This document shows positions 43,701 to 52,236 of a DNA stretch of 62,074 nucleotides, piece by piece (the stretch's first letter is position 1; each line of letters starts with the position of its first letter). Position numbers and translations under genes: made by a program. The notes below the pieces were generated by a model that searched no databases, was not told the DNA's origin, and saw nothing but the letters and a program-made list of their open reading frames with translations. Source of the DNA: Mycobacterium innocens. Its GTDB lineage: Bacteria; Actinomycetota; Actinomycetes; Mycobacteriales; Mycobacteriaceae. The stretch covers positions 1-62,074 of the forward strand of contig NZ_UPHQ01000021.1 in the NCBI RefSeq assembly GCF_900566055.1. Direction: 5' to 3'.

Positions 43701-45401
43701 ACGTGCTTCCCGGGCCGCCGGAATTGCGTGCATCATGCGCCAGGCGGCGGCAAGGTCGGGCAGCAACACGTCGGCATGCCACGCCGGGCCGGCCGCGGCG
43801 TGCGGCAATACCCCCAGTGCCACGTCCGCCGTCGAAATGGCTTGCCCGCCAATCGAGGACAACACCGCTACCGTCCGGCCGGCCTGTTGGAGATCGGCCA
43901 CCGCGCCGGCCAGGGCGTCGTCGATCGAGCCGTTCTGCGTTGCCTTTGGCACTGGCCGGATATCGTCGAATGCCGGCCGCAGCTCGCCCAACGAGCCGTC
44001 GTCCACCGAGACCAGCTCTGCTCCGGTGCGATGTGCCTCGGCCACCACGGCCGCGGCGAATGGGTCGTGGGCCGGCAGAAAAAGCGCTCTGACACCGGAT
44101 GCCCTTGTGCCGGACGATATTCCGGGTACCGGGTGCCAGCCGGGACGAAGACCGTTTTTTTCCAGGAGCAGCTGCGCGCGGTTCCAGGCGGCCGACAGCT
44201 CGTCCTGCTCGGCGCCGGCGATGCGGGCCACCCGCAGTTTTTCGGTGCACAACACCCGAGGGTCGACGACGATCGCGTCGACCTTGCTCAGGCGGCGCAG
44301 GCACTCCGGGCGCAACGGCAAAACCCGATGGCGATCGGCCAGCCCTTGCCCGAGCGCGGCGGCGAACGCCTCCGGCGCGGTTCGGCTGGCCTTCGGGGTG
44401 GCCACCAGCGCGGCGGTGGCGGCCATGTCCAGGTTGCGGGTGCTGGCGCCGACCAGACCGGCGCTGATCGCCTGGATGAGTGCAAAACGACCGGTAGCGC
44501 GCTCGACGGTGGGCGCGGGCCGGCGCACCGGCTCGATCGGAGCTTGGTCCGCATGCCGCGCCAACAGTGGTTCGTGGTAGTACCAGGCCCGTGCTGCGGC
44601 AAGGGATTCGGCGGCTTTGAGCGTCTGCATCACCAGGCCCACCGACAGCGACGCCGGCGCCTGCGTGAGCGTCTCTGCCGCGGCGACGGCCAGGGTCATG
44701 ACGGTGTCGGTCGCCGCCGCGCCAATGCGGTCTTCGAGCAGGCCGCGTAATCGCGGCTGGTAGTCGAACGCCACCACGCCCGCGAGCACGCTGATCGGCA
44801 ATCGGGGCCAGCGCAGGGCCCGGCCACCGACCGCTAGGCCCAGCCCGGCGGCGTTGGCGGCCAGGGTCACCGCCCGGGTCGCCAGCACCACACCATCGCC
44901 CGGCAGGCTGGCCGCGGGTGTGCGGCGGTAGCTGTCTTGCGTTGAGCGGTAACGGTTTTCGGCATCAGCGACGACGCGGCACAGCTCCCGCAGCGTTGTC
45001 GCCGGCTCGTCGATGCCGACGACGACACGGGATAACGGATAGTTCAGGCTGGCCGACGCCACGCCGGGGTGGGCCCGCATCGACTCCAGCACCACGCGGC
45101 CGAGTTCGCCGTCGTCGCCGAGGCCCCGCACCTCGATCCAGGCGCGGTCGTCACCGCGCCAGCAGTGCCTGCTCAGGGTCTCACGGGACAGCTCGCCGGA
45201 AACCGCCTTGGCTCCGTCGCGCAGCGGCGCGGCACCGGCCTCGAAACACGCCTTGGTGACCGAACCCGCCGTCTTACCCAACGTTTCGGCGACGTCCGCG
45301 GCGACCGTGACCGATGCGACGGTAAGCGCGGTGGTCGCCTGAATGCCAGTCGCGAGGGCGCGCAGCGGCAGAGACCGTGTTATGGACTTGGCAATGCTCA
45401 A
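40794..45401 (-). CDS. ctpH: P-type metal cation ATPase CtpH
   Basis: 1535 residues. A long, poorly conserved N-terminal part (about 1-720) resembles a degenerate second ATPase module and includes a heavy-metal-associated-like segment. The canonical P-type core follows: VDESALTGES (actuator), VAAVPEGMPL in the membrane channel, DKTGTLSENRL (phosphorylated Asp), VKGAPEVV and MVGDGSNDAAAIR. Metal specificity is not fixed by the sequence alone. The last ~70 residues, Pro/Ser/Arg-rich, look like antisense translation of a plus-strand gene, so the real C-terminus may be functionally near 41000. Follows the Rv0426c-like gene by 19 bases. Confidence 0.93.
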   Translation of the reverse strand: MSIAKSITRSLPLRALATGIQATTALTVASVTVAADVAETLGKTAGSVTKACFEAGAAPLRDGAKAVSGELSRETLSRHCWRGDDRAWIEVRGLGDDGELGRVVLESMRAHPGVASASLNYPLSRVVVGIDEPATTLRELCRVVADAENRYRSTQDSYRRTPAASLPGDGVVLATRAVTLAANAAGLGLAVGGRALRWPRLPISVLAGVVAFDYQPRLRGLLEDRIGAAATDTVMTLAVAAAETLTQAPASLSVGLVMQTLKAAESLAAARAWYYHEPLLARHADQAPIEPVRRPAPTVERATGRFALIQAISAGLVGASTRNLDMAATAALVATPKASRTAPEAFAAALGQGLADRHRVLPLRPECLRRLSKVDAIVVDPRVLCTEKLRVARIAGAEQDELSAAWNRAQLLLEKNGLRPGWHPVPGISSGTRASGVRALFLPAHDPFAAAVVAEAHRTGAELVSVDDGSLGELRPAFDDIRPVPKATQNGSIDDALAGAVADLQQAGRTVAVLSSIGGQAISTADVALGVLPHAAAGPAWHADVLLPDLAAAWRMMHAIPAAREARRRGIEISGGASALGALLMLPGVRGLGPGPVTTGAAAGMLSGYLLARKIVGAQPPRPAAFHEWHAMSPEQVGKLLPSPDDPAQSAPEHSTLATRAVAGGIHTAKRGARLTVGPAQAIGQFLGAVRAELSDPMTPMLALGATASAVLGSPVDAVMVGSVLTGNSVLAATQRLRAESRLNRLLALQVPPARKVVTGPGGQRVYRDVIAEQLQPGDVIEVRTHEVVPADARVIEEVDVEVDESALTGESLSVTKQVEATPGADLAERHCMLYAGTTVVAGSAVAVVTAVSADTQERRAAELVSSDLSNVGLHYQLSQLTNRAWPVSMTGGAVVTGLGLLRRQGLRQAVASGIAVTVAAVPEGMPLVATLAQQASARRLTQFGALVRIPRSVEALGRVDMVCFDKTGTLSENRLRVAKVRPAPGYSGDEVLRCAVHAAPATDGGPQLHATDVAIVEAAPSGVAGNADPPDAHLPFRSGRSFSASVSGTELTVKGAPEVVLAACGADGPDMDQMVAGLAADGLRVIAVARRQLDPQQARSVLDDPDDIARCCRDGLSLVGFLGLSDTPRGPAAQLLADLYDHGLDVRLITGDHPITAAAIAQELGMSVTPDQIISGAQWDAMSRKDQEQAVAERTIFARMTPENKVQIVQTLERSGRVCAMVGDGSNDAAAIRAATVGIGVVSHGSDPARVAADMVLIDGRIESLLPAILEGRQLWQRVQAAVSVLLGGNAGEVAFAIIGSAISGTSPLNTRQLLLVNMLTDALPAAALAVSKPRDPTSLDARGPDQRALWQAVGVRGATTAAAATAAWTVARFTGLPRRASTVGLVALVAAQLGQTLLDSHDWLVVLTALGSLAAMGTLISIPLVSQLIGCTPLGPVGWAQALGSAAAATAAMAVLNRILDSTDAQPDPSDPSAPERSTPPAPGEGPASAPRSPRTPHATAAHKAPATARSAPRQSTKPADRPGRRSSTYSRR
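40808..41122 (+). CDS. Antisense ORF overlapping the ctpH tail, unknown function
   Basis: 104 codons starting MSTTDALADPLVSS, with gtcGGGAGt just upstream. The first ~60 codons have G or C at almost every third position, as real genes here do, whereas the ctpH frame over the same bases has only about half. The product has the amphipathic stretch VPLRELYALLWRVGF and a YCPECG pair. Codon use is less convincing after about 41000. I do not recognise it. Confidence 0.4.
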   Translation: MSTTDALADPLVSSIAAVLSVPLRELYALLWRVGFVEIVERKPAPRQVPAGYCARVPTGPMDPVAHPYCPECGSERPLRRSRRRPTPGPAPTRPGRVGCSRSAG

Positions 45402-45420
45402 CGGGTGCTCAACACCGCCG

Positions 45421-45867
45421 TCAGTTGGTGCTGCGCAGCTCGGTGCTACCTGCCCGACGCCCGGCCGCCTTCTTGGCCGGTGCCTTACCGGTTGTCTTTT
45501 GTGGCGGGGCTTTTTCCGGCTCGGACTCGCTGGGTACCGGGGTGAGTTTCGCCTTCACCGGCGGCCCGGAGTCCCCGGGCTTCTTGTTCATCCGGCGCAA
45601 CAACAACGCGCCGCCCCCGACGGCCAACAGGATCGGCCACTCGACGATTCCGGCGACGCCGAGCGCGCCGATGGCCAACGCGGCCGCCGGTGTCGACTTG
45701 GTGCCGGTGCTGAGGCCGCGCTGCATGCCTTCCGCGGCTCCTTTCACGCCGCCGACAACGCCGTTGACCGCCGCGCCGCCGACGGCGCCCGCGGCTGCCG
45801 TGGTCACCGTGGCGGCCTGACTCACCGTTCGACCAACGCTGCGGACCGCTCCGCCGACGACTCCCAT
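45421..45867 (-). CDS. Hypothetical membrane protein (Rv0426c-like)
   Basis: 148 residues. Ala/Gly/Val-rich N-terminal half with a membrane segment around 62-88 (LAIGALGVAGIVEWPILLAVGG) followed by RRMNKK and a Lys/Pro/Ala-rich soluble tail ending in AAGRRAGSTEL. The layout suggests a single-pass protein with a basic cytoplasmic tail. It precedes ctpH on the same strand and probably shares its transcript. Confidence 0.8.
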   Translation of the reverse strand: MGVVGGAVRSVGRTVSQAATVTTAAAGAVGGAAVNGVVGGVKGAAEGMQRGLSTGTKSTPAAALAIGALGVAGIVEWPILLAVGGGALLLRRMNKKPGDSGPPVKAKLTPVPSESEPEKAPPQKTTGKAPAKKAAGRRAGSTELRSTN

Positions 45868-45994
45868 GATGACTCCTTGGCTTGTAATCGTTTATCTACT
45901 CCGGGCCGCACACTTCACAGCACGCATGTCTACTAAAAGCCTGCCACGTTACCAACGCCAGGACAACGAAGAGTGACTGGAGAGTGTCTGCCGG

Positions 45995-46825
45995 TTATCC
46001 AGCCGTGCCGTCGCGTACATCGACGAAGACCGGCGCGTGGTCGCTGGGCGCCTTACCTTTGCGCTCCTCGCGGACGATCTGCGCGTCGACGACACGGCGG
46101 GCCAGCGCGGGCGAGCCGAGGATGAAGTCGATACGCATTCCCTGGCGCTTCGGAAAGCGCAGCTGGGTGTAGTCCCAGTAGGTGTAGACCCCCGGTCCGG
46201 GTGCGAAAGGTCTTACCAGATCGGCGAATTGGGCGTTGACAATGGCATTGAACGCCTTGCGTTCCGGTTCTGAGACATGCGTGGCTCCGGCATAGAACTC
46301 GGTGCTCCACACGTCGTCGTCGATCGGGGCGATGTTCCAGTCACCGGCCAGCGCAATGGCGGCGGCGGGATCGTCGCGTAACCAGCCTTCAGCCGTATTC
46401 TTCAGCGCCGCAAGCCAATCCAACTTGTAGGTGTAGTGCGGATCGCCCAGGGCGCGGCCATTGGGCACGTACAGGCTCCACACCCGGACACCGCCGCAGG
46501 TGGCACCCAGGGCGCGAGCTTCCGCCGTGGCCGCCACCTCCGGTTTGCGGCTCCAGGTGGGTTGGCCGTCGAAGCCGATCTGGACATCGTCGAGACCGAC
46601 CCGGGATGCGATTGCCACGCCGTTCCATTGATCGAAGCCGACATGCGCGACCTCATAGCCGAGTTCGAATAGTGGCAGCGCGGGGAACTGTCCGTCGGCG
46701 CACTTGGTCTCCTGCATGGCCAATACGTCGACGTCGGCGCGGACAAGCCAGTCGAGGACGCGGTCCAGGCGGGTGCGAATCGAATTCACGTTCCAGGTGG
46801 CCAGCCGCATGGTGCCCTCGGGCAT
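45995..46825 (-). CDS. xthA: Exodeoxyribonuclease III / AP endonuclease
   Basis: 276 residues. Mg-dependent EEP-fold DNA repair enzyme. Visible: RLATWNVNSIR at the start, MQETK (metal Glu), WNGVAIASR, GDWNIAP (Asp/Asn), and C-terminal IDFILGS with SDHAPV (catalytic His). Starts 3 bases after the upstream GNAT stop. Alternative ATG at 46810 would give MRLATW. Third gene of the def operon. Confidence 0.95.
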   Translation of the reverse strand: MPEGTMRLATWNVNSIRTRLDRVLDWLVRADVDVLAMQETKCADGQFPALPLFELGYEVAHVGFDQWNGVAIASRVGLDDVQIGFDGQPTWSRKPEVAATAEARALGATCGGVRVWSLYVPNGRALGDPHYTYKLDWLAALKNTAEGWLRDDPAAAIALAGDWNIAPIDDDVWSTEFYAGATHVSEPERKAFNAIVNAQFADLVRPFAPGPGVYTYWDYTQLRFPKRQGMRIDFILGSPALARRVVDAQIVREERKGKAPSDHAPVFVDVRDGTAG

Positions 46826-46827
46826 GG

Positions 46828-47718
46828 CTAGAGGCTATCGGGTGGCCGCAGGTAGCGGCGGCGATGGTGCAGCCGGAAACCCAGTGGCTGGGCCGGGCCG
46901 GCGTCCGGCACGCTCAGGTGGGCGCGGGTCGCGCCGCGCCGAGCGCCCCAGGCCAGCAGTGCTTCATACAGTGGGGCGGCGCGGGACTGGTCGCCGGCGC
47001 GGGGCGCCCACAGCCCTACCCAACGAGTGCCGTCCGGTGCGTCGGTGACGGCCGCGCGTGCGGCGGCCACCCCGGGGTAGCTGCCGAATGCGAGTTCACC
47101 GTCGACGACGGCGGTAAGGACGTCAACGGGTATCCGGCGGCCGTCGAGCCGCAGCCAGGTGTCGTCGGGACGGGCGGACAGGGTGATCGGGCGGTCGGTT
47201 GGGCGGGTGACCCCTTCTTCCACGTCGTCGACGTCGCGCACCAGGAGGAGTTCGGTGTGTTCGGGCACCCATCCGGTCGGCTGGGGCAGTAGCCGGTCGG
47301 GGATGGCCAGCCGAGGCGTGAGACCGCGGGCCCGGTACCAGTCGGCGATCGCCGGGACGGTACCGGCCCGGGCCGAGATGTCCAGCGGCACTGCCGAATC
47401 GGCGGGAGTGGCTCCGTGGCCGGCCCGCAGCAGCCAGCCGTCCAGCCAGCAGTGTTCCACACCGGGCCAGGCCTTGGCGGCCGCGTGCTCGACGGCCCGG
47501 ATCTCCGCGGTGCGCACCGGAGCATCGGTGAGAACCCGCACCGCCACGACGTCGGCGGGTGCGATTTCGACCGTCGCGCCGGCCTTCGTCCGCACCCGCA
47601 CCGTCGGGGCGACGGTCAGCAGCTTGCCCACCGCGTCGGTCAGCGGCGGGACAGACCCGGCGGGCCGGCGGTAGCGAACCGTCACCCGCGTCCCGGCGTC
47701 CGGCCACGAGACCGCCAT
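46828..47718 (-). CDS. GNAT acetyltransferase (Rv0428c-like)
   Basis: 296 residues from ATG 47718, overlapping the def stop (TGATG). The N-terminal part (about 1-70) is an SH3-like beta domain; the GNAT region follows, with WLLRAGHG, and acceptor-site-like late segments FGSYPGVAAARAAV and RWVGLWAPRAGDQSRAA, then GFRLHHRRRYLR. Its substrate is unknown, and its place between peptide deformylase and xthA suggests a link to protein or N-terminal modification only by context. Confidence 0.88.
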   Translation of the reverse strand: MAVSWPDAGTRVTVRYRRPAGSVPPLTDAVGKLLTVAPTVRVRTKAGATVEIAPADVVAVRVLTDAPVRTAEIRAVEHAAAKAWPGVEHCWLDGWLLRAGHGATPADSAVPLDISARAGTVPAIADWYRARGLTPRLAIPDRLLPQPTGWVPEHTELLLVRDVDDVEEGVTRPTDRPITLSARPDDTWLRLDGRRIPVDVLTAVVDGELAFGSYPGVAAARAAVTDAPDGTRWVGLWAPRAGDQSRAAPLYEALLAWGARRGATRAHLSVPDAGPAQPLGFRLHHRRRYLRPPDSL

Positions 47719-48311
47719 CAGTGACCGAACGGGTCGGGCCCCTCGCCCGGCAGCCACGACAGGCCGGGTACGCCCCAGCCGTGTGACTTGACCGCCCGTT
47801 TCGCGCTGCGGGCATACCGGCCGATGAGACAGTCCAGGTACAGCAAGCCATCCAGGTGCCCGGTTTCGTGCTGCAGCATCCGCGCGAACAGGCCCGTGCC
47901 CTCGATGTCGACCGGTGTGCCGTCGGCGCCGAGGCCGGTGACCCGCGCCCACTTGGCCCGCCCGGTGGGAAACGACTCGCCGGGAACCGACAGGCAGCCC
48001 TCCTCGTCATTATCGGGGTCGGGCATGGTTTCGGGGATTTCGGAAGTCTCCAGCACCGGGTTGATGACCACCCCTCGGCGGCGCGCGGTCTTGCCGCGGT
48101 CCTCGGCGCAGTCGTAGACGAACACCCGCAGTCCGTAGCCGATCTGGTTGGCGGCCAGGCCGACGCCGTACGCGGCGTCCATGGTGTCGTACATGTCGGT
48201 GATCAGTTGCGGCAGATCGGCCGGCAGCGATCCGTCGGCGCCGACCGGTATCTGCTTCGTCGGAGTGTGCAAGACGGGATCGCCCACGATGCGAATAGGT
48301 ACGACTGCCAT
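47718..48311 (-). CDS. def: Peptide deformylase
   Basis: 197 residues. Removes the formyl group from new N-terminal methionines. The three family motifs are intact: [10 protein letters not shown] (49-58), EEGCLSVPG with Cys106, and QHETGHLDG with His148, Glu149 and His152. First gene of the def-GNAT-xthA operon. Confidence 0.97.
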   Translation of the reverse strand: MAVVPIRIVGDPVLHTPTKQIPVGADGSLPADLPQLITDMYDTMDAAYGVGLAANQIGYGLRVFVYDCAEDRGKTARRRGVVINPVLETSEIPETMPDPDNDEEGCLSVPGESFPTGRAKWARVTGLGADGTPVDIEGTGLFARMLQHETGHLDGLLYLDCLIGRYARSAKRAVKSHGWGVPGLSWLPGEGPDPFGH

Positions 48312-48673
48312 GGTCGGCTAGCTTAGGCGGGCCGGCCCCGGCCCCAGGATCCGCCGTGAAGCGGCGCAGCGGGCCGGCTCCTCACGACGTGCTTGCGCAT
48401 CCGCTATCAAGTTCGGGAACTGGGTACCGGTGCCGTCGGTGGCTGGTGTGGCTGATGTGACGCAGCGTTCGACGACGTCCCCGGGCCGGTTACCGGGTCG
48501 ACGCGACCGGCGCAGCGGGGAAGCAGGGCAATGCACCCAATCGGCCGACTCGCGGGCCAGGGTCACCGGGCAACACTTCCGGGCATGGTTCAATATCGCC
48601 GGAACATGCGCCTTTGTAGGTCAAGTCATTCGAGCTAAGTGAGCATTCGCCGGAAGGGCCCAGGGGAAGCAAT
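48312..48673. other. Divergent spacer between def and the Rv0430-like gene
   Basis: No gene recognised. It must carry divergent promoters for def and the Rv0430-like gene; the ribosome site AGGGGAAG for the latter is just before its ATG. No clear hairpin or repeat was seen. Confidence 0.5.
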
Positions 48674-48982
48674 ATGGACGGCGCTATGGCGCGGGCAAAT
48701 CGAGCGGGGGACGACTCTGACATTGCCGAAGGTCTGACCCGTCGCGAGCACGACATCCTGGCTTTCGAACGTCAATGGTGGAAGTTTGCCGGCGCCAAGG
48801 AAGAAGCGATCAAAGAGCTATTCTCCATGTCGGCGACACGCTATTACCAAGTGCTCAATGCGCTGGTTGACCGGCCCGAGGCGCTGGCCGCGGACCCCAT
48901 GCTGGTGAAACGGCTGCGGCGGCTGCGAGCCAGCCGTCAGAAGGCGCGGGCGGCGCGGCGCCTCGGCTTCGAGGTGACCTGA
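48674..48982 (+). CDS. DUF3263 protein (Rv0430-like)
   Basis: 102 residues. Contains the conserved segment LAFERQWWKFAGAKEEAIKE followed by a helix-turn-helix-like stretch MSATRYYQVLNALVDRPEAL and a basic C-terminus RLRRLRASRQKARAARR. Could be a DNA-binding protein, inferred from that helical pattern. ATG 48674 has AGGGGAAG upstream; an in-frame ATG 12 bases later is possible. Encoded before virR as in M. tuberculosis. Confidence 0.85.
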   Translation: MDGAMARANRAGDDSDIAEGLTRREHDILAFERQWWKFAGAKEEAIKELFSMSATRYYQVLNALVDRPEALAADPMLVKRLRRLRASRQKARAARRLGFEVT

Positions 48983-49033
48983 CACCCGTCCACCTTTTTG
49001 ACGTGCCGTTACAGTTTTCGGGCCACTCCTGGC

Positions 49034-49039
49034 TACAGT
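49034..49039 (+). promoter_or_regulatory. -10 element consistent with leaderless virR
   Basis: TACAGT lies 13 to 8 bases before ATG 49047; no Shine-Dalgarno is apparent. Confidence 0.4.
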
Positions 49040-49046
49040 GGGCTCG

Positions 49047-49520
49047 ATGAACGAGCGCGTACCCGACTCCACGGGGCTTCCCCTGCGGGCCATGGTGATG
49101 GTGCTGCTGTTCTTGGGCGTCATCTTCCTGCTGCTGGGCTGGCAAGCCCTGGGTTCGTCCGGGAAATCCGACGACGACTCGTCGACGGTGGCCGGCATGA
49201 CGACCACCAGCACCGCGCCCACCTCGACCAGCGCCAAGCCCGCGGCGAACCAGGCCGAGGTGCGGGTGTACAACATCTCCGGCAAAGAGGGAGTCGCCGG
49301 GCGGACCGCGGACCAGCTCAAGGCGGCCGGTTTCAAAGTGACCGAGGTCACTAACCTCGCCGTGTCGGATGTCTCCGCCACCACCGTTTACTACGGCGAC
49401 GCCGAGGGGGAGCGGGCCACCGCGGACGCCGTGGGACAGAAACTGGGAGCGCCCGTCGAGCGGCGCATCGCCGAACTCGCCGACCAACCGCCCGGCGTCA
49501 TCGTGCTCGTCACGGGTTGA
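49047..49520 (+). CDS. virR: VirR, LytR_C domain membrane protein
   Basis: 157 residues from ATG 49047. One membrane segment (about 13-34, MVMVLLFLGVIFLLLGW), a Ser/Thr-rich linker, then an extracytoplasmic LytR C-terminal domain (about 75-157, VRVYNISGKEGVAGRTADQL). M. tuberculosis VirR (Rv0431) limits extracellular vesicle release and affects envelope-peptidoglycan links. Alternative in-frame ATG at 49038 adds 3 residues. Confidence 0.92.
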   Translation: MNERVPDSTGLPLRAMVMVLLFLGVIFLLLGWQALGSSGKSDDDSSTVAGMTTTSTAPTSTSAKPAANQAEVRVYNISGKEGVAGRTADQLKAAGFKVTEVTNLAVSDVSATTVYYGDAEGERATADAVGQKLGAPVERRIAELADQPPGVIVLVTG

Positions 49521-49521
49521 G

Positions 49522-49680
49522 GCCCGGCTTCTCAGCGGGTCGTTTCGACCCGCTTCGGCGCCAGGCTGGATCTGATTGCCCGGCTTCTCAGCGGGTCGTT
49601 TCGACCCGCTTCGGCGCCAGGCTGGATCTGATTGCCCGGCTTCTCAGCGGGTCGTTTCGACCCGCTTCGGCGCCAGGCTA
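49522..49680. repeat. 56-bp VNTR: three tandem hairpin units ahead of sodC
   Basis: Three copies of a 56-base unit start at 49522, 49578 and 49634 and are almost identical; the last is cut after gccaggcta. Each unit contains a perfect 9-base hairpin, agcgggtcg-ttt-cgacccgct. The array starts 2 bases after the virR stop and ends 11 bases before sodC. It looks like a MIRU-type variable-number tandem repeat. Confidence 0.95.
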
Positions 49681-49684
49681 GGCT
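49679..49684 (+). promoter_or_regulatory. -10 element for sodC inside the last repeat unit
   Basis: TAGGCT lies 13 to 8 bases before ATG 49692, consistent with leaderless transcription; it exists only because the last repeat ends in ccaggcta rather than ccaggctgga. Confidence 0.4.
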
Positions 49685-49691
49685 CTCCGCT

Positions 49692-50399
49692 ATGTCTATG
49701 CCCGCCGGTCACCGCCCCGTCGTAGCCGCCACCCTGTCCGCGGCCGCTTGCGTCGCGCTGGTAAGCGCGTGCTCGTCGCCGCAACACGCCTCGACGACAC
49801 CGGGTACCACGCCGTCAATCTGGACCGGGTCACCCGCGCCGTCGGAGGGCAGGGGCCACCAGGAGGGGGTGCCCGGCGCACAGGGCTTGACCACCCAGCT
49901 GCGGGCACCCGACGGCACCGAGGTCGCGACCGCCAAGTTCGAGTTCGCCAACGGGTTCGCGACCATCACGATCGTGACAACCGGCACCGGCCGCCTTGCG
50001 CCCGGTTTCCACGGCGTGCACATCCACCAGGCGGGCAAGTGCGAGCCCAATTCGGTCGCCCCGTCAGGCGGGGCTCCCGGCGACTTCCTGTCCGCCGGCG
50101 GGCACTTCCAGGTGCCCGGGCGTGTCAAGGCCGGACAATCCAGTGGTGACTTGACGTCGCTGCAGGTGCGCGGCGACGGCAGCGGCACGCTGGTGACCAC
50201 CACCGATGCCTTCGCCATGGACGACCTGGTGAGCGGTGAAAAAACCGCGATCATCATTCACGCCGGTGCCGACAACTTCGCCAACATCCCGGCGGACCGT
50301 TACACCCAGACCAACGGGACACCGGGTCCCGATCAGACCACGTTGACCACCGGTGACGCCGGCAAGCGGGTGGCGTGCGGTGTCATCGGTTCCGGCTAG
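49692..50399 (+). CDS. sodC: Lipoprotein Cu superoxide dismutase SodC
   Basis: 235 residues. Signal peptide with lipobox LVSAC, then a proline/serine linker and the Cu-SOD domain. Copper ligands in HGVHIHQAG and GGHFQVPG, and a structural Cys in GKCEPN. The M. tuberculosis enzyme is known to be copper-containing without the zinc site. Removes superoxide at the cell surface. ATG 49698 is an alternative start two codons in. Confidence 0.95.
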   Translation: MSMPAGHRPVVAATLSAAACVALVSACSSPQHASTTPGTTPSIWTGSPAPSEGRGHQEGVPGAQGLTTQLRAPDGTEVATAKFEFANGFATITIVTTGTGRLAPGFHGVHIHQAGKCEPNSVAPSGGAPGDFLSAGGHFQVPGRVKAGQSSGDLTSLQVRGDGSGTLVTTTDAFAMDDLVSGEKTAIIIHAGADNFANIPADRYTQTNGTPGPDQTTLTTGDAGKRVACGVIGSG

Positions 50400-51543
50400 C
50401 TCGCCGGTCAACAGGACGCCCAAAAAAGGTGATGTCCGTATTGATTTCGCACCGTCACCACGGCCGACTGTCGGTGTGGAATGGGAGTTCGCGCTCGTCG
50501 ACGCGCAGACCCGAGATCTGAGCAACGAAGCCACCGCGGTCATCGCCGAGATCGGCGAAAACCCGCGCGTCCACAAGGAATTGCTGCGCAACACCGTCGA
50601 GGTGGTCAGTGGCATCTGTGACTGTGCCGCCGAGGCGATGCAGGATCTGCGTGACACCCTGGGCTCTGCGCGCCGGATCGTCCGGGACCGCGGCATGGAG
50701 CTGTTCTGTGCCGGCACCCACCCGTTCGCGCGGTGGTCGACCCAGAAGCTCACCGACGCGCCGCGCTACGCCGAGTTGATCAAACGCACCCAATGGTGGG
50801 GCCGCCAGATGCTGATCTGGGGCGTGCACGTCCACGTCGGGATCTCGTCGGCCAACAAGGTGATGCCGATCATCTCGTCGCTGCTCAACTACTACCCGCA
50901 CCTGTTGGCGCTGTCGGCGTCCTCACCGTGGTGGGGCGGCGAAGACACTGGCTATGCCAGTAACCGGGCCATGATGTTTCAGCAGCTGCCCACCGCCGGG
51001 TTGCCGTTCCAGTTCCAAACCTGGGCCGAGTTCGAAGGCTTCGTCTACGACCAGAGGAAGACCGGCATCATCGACCATATGGACGAAATCCGTTGGGACA
51101 TAAGACCTTCGCCGCATCTGGGCACGATCGAGATACGGGTGTGCGACGGCATCTCCAACTTGCGTGAGCTCGGCGCGCTGGTCGCCTTGACCCACTGCCT
51201 GGTGGTCGACCTGGACCGCCGGCTCGACGCCGGGGAGACGCTGCCCACCATGCCGCCCTGGCATGTCCAGGAAAACAAGTGGCGTGCCGCTCGCTACGGC
51301 CTGGACGCGGTGATCATCTTGGACGCCGACAGTAACGAGCGGCTGGTCACCGACGACCTCGACGATCTGCTGACCCGGCTGGAGCCGGTCGCCAAGTCGC
51401 TGAATTGTGCCGACGAGCTGGCCGCGGTGGCCGACATCCCCCGGGTGGGTGCTTCCTACCAGCGGCAGCGGCGGGTGGCCGAGGACCATGACGGCGACCT
51501 GCGCGCCGTCGTCGACGCGCTGGTTGCGGAGCTCGACATCTAA
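50380..51543 (+). CDS. Glutamate-cysteine ligase-like carboxylate-amine ligase (YbdK, Rv0433-like)
   Basis: 387 residues from GTG 50380 (overlapping sodC by 20 bases); ATG 50353 is another possible start. ATP-grasp-like GCS2 fold: [11 protein letters not shown] near the start, [33 protein letters not shown] and [13 protein letters not shown]. Mycobacteria use mycothiol rather than glutathione, so the substrate pair is uncertain. Confidence 0.93.
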   Translation: MSSVPASSPVNRTPKKGDVRIDFAPSPRPTVGVEWEFALVDAQTRDLSNEATAVIAEIGENPRVHKELLRNTVEVVSGICDCAAEAMQDLRDTLGSARRIVRDRGMELFCAGTHPFARWSTQKLTDAPRYAELIKRTQWWGRQMLIWGVHVHVGISSANKVMPIISSLLNYYPHLLALSASSPWWGGEDTGYASNRAMMFQQLPTAGLPFQFQTWAEFEGFVYDQRKTGIIDHMDEIRWDIRPSPHLGTIEIRVCDGISNLRELGALVALTHCLVVDLDRRLDAGETLPTMPPWHVQENKWRAARYGLDAVIILDADSNERLVTDDLDDLLTRLEPVAKSLNCADELAAVADIPRVGASYQRQRRVAEDHDGDLRAVVDALVAELDI

Positions 51544-51588
51544 GGGTCGAGCTATCAACTCCCGGCTCGGCGGCCTTAGGTTTAGCTG

Positions 51589-52236
51589 ATGGCGCATTTC
51601 GCACCGGTGGAGCTGCCCATGTTCCCGCTCGAGACGGCGCTACTGCCCGGCCAGGACCTGCCGTTGCGCATCTTCGAGCCGCGCTACACCGCGTTGGTGC
51701 GGCACTGCGCGGGCAGCGGCGATCCGTTCGGAGTCGTGCTGATCTCGCGCGGACGTGAGGTCGGTGGCGGTGAAACGCGTTGTGACGTAGGCACGTTGGC
51801 CAGGATCGAGGAATGCGCCGATCTCGGCCTCGGCCGATACCTGTTGCGTTGCCGCACCGGCGAACGCATTCGGGTGGCCGAGTGGCTGCCCGACGATCCC
51901 TACCCGCGGGCGATCGCGCAGAGCTGGCCCGACGAGACCGGAGAACCGGTGACCGAAACGCAGTTGCTCGCACTCGAGGGCCGGGTGATGGCGTTGTTCG
52001 AGCGGATCGCGGCGGCCCGTGGTGCGCAGTTGCCGGGTCGCGACGTACTGCTGGGCTACGGCCGTGCCGACCCGGAAGCAGGGCAACGTCTGTATGCGCT
52101 GGCATCCCGGATTCCGATGGGCACCGCTGATCGCTACGCGGTGCTGTCGGCGCCGTCGGCGGCAGCCCGGCTGGCAGCGCTGGATGAGGCCGTCGACGCG
52201 GTCGCCGCGATAGTGGAGTTCCAGATGTCCGAATAG
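51589..52236 (+). CDS. LON substrate-binding domain protein (Rv0434-like)
   Basis: 215 residues made essentially of a Lon N-terminal-type domain: PMFPLETALLPGQDLPLRIFEPRYTALV, then VVLISRGREVGGG, and a helical C-terminus. No ATPase or protease part, as is usual for this stand-alone mycobacterial family. Possibly a substrate-recognition partner of a protease, by inference. Its 3' end overlaps the antisense vapBC relic by about 100 bases. Confidence 0.9.
   Translation: MAHFAPVELPMFPLETALLPGQDLPLRIFEPRYTALVRHCAGSGDPFGVVLISRGREVGGGETRCDVGTLARIEECADLGLGRYLLRCRTGERIRVAEWLPDDPYPRAIAQSWPDETGEPVTETQLLALEGRVMALFERIAAARGAQLPGRDVLLGYGRADPEAGQRLYALASRIPMGTADRYAVLSAPSAAARLAALDEAVDAVAAIVEFQMSE

Noticed and set aside
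49522..49680. CRISPR array
   Set aside because: The units are contiguous with no unique spacers, so it is a tandem repeat.
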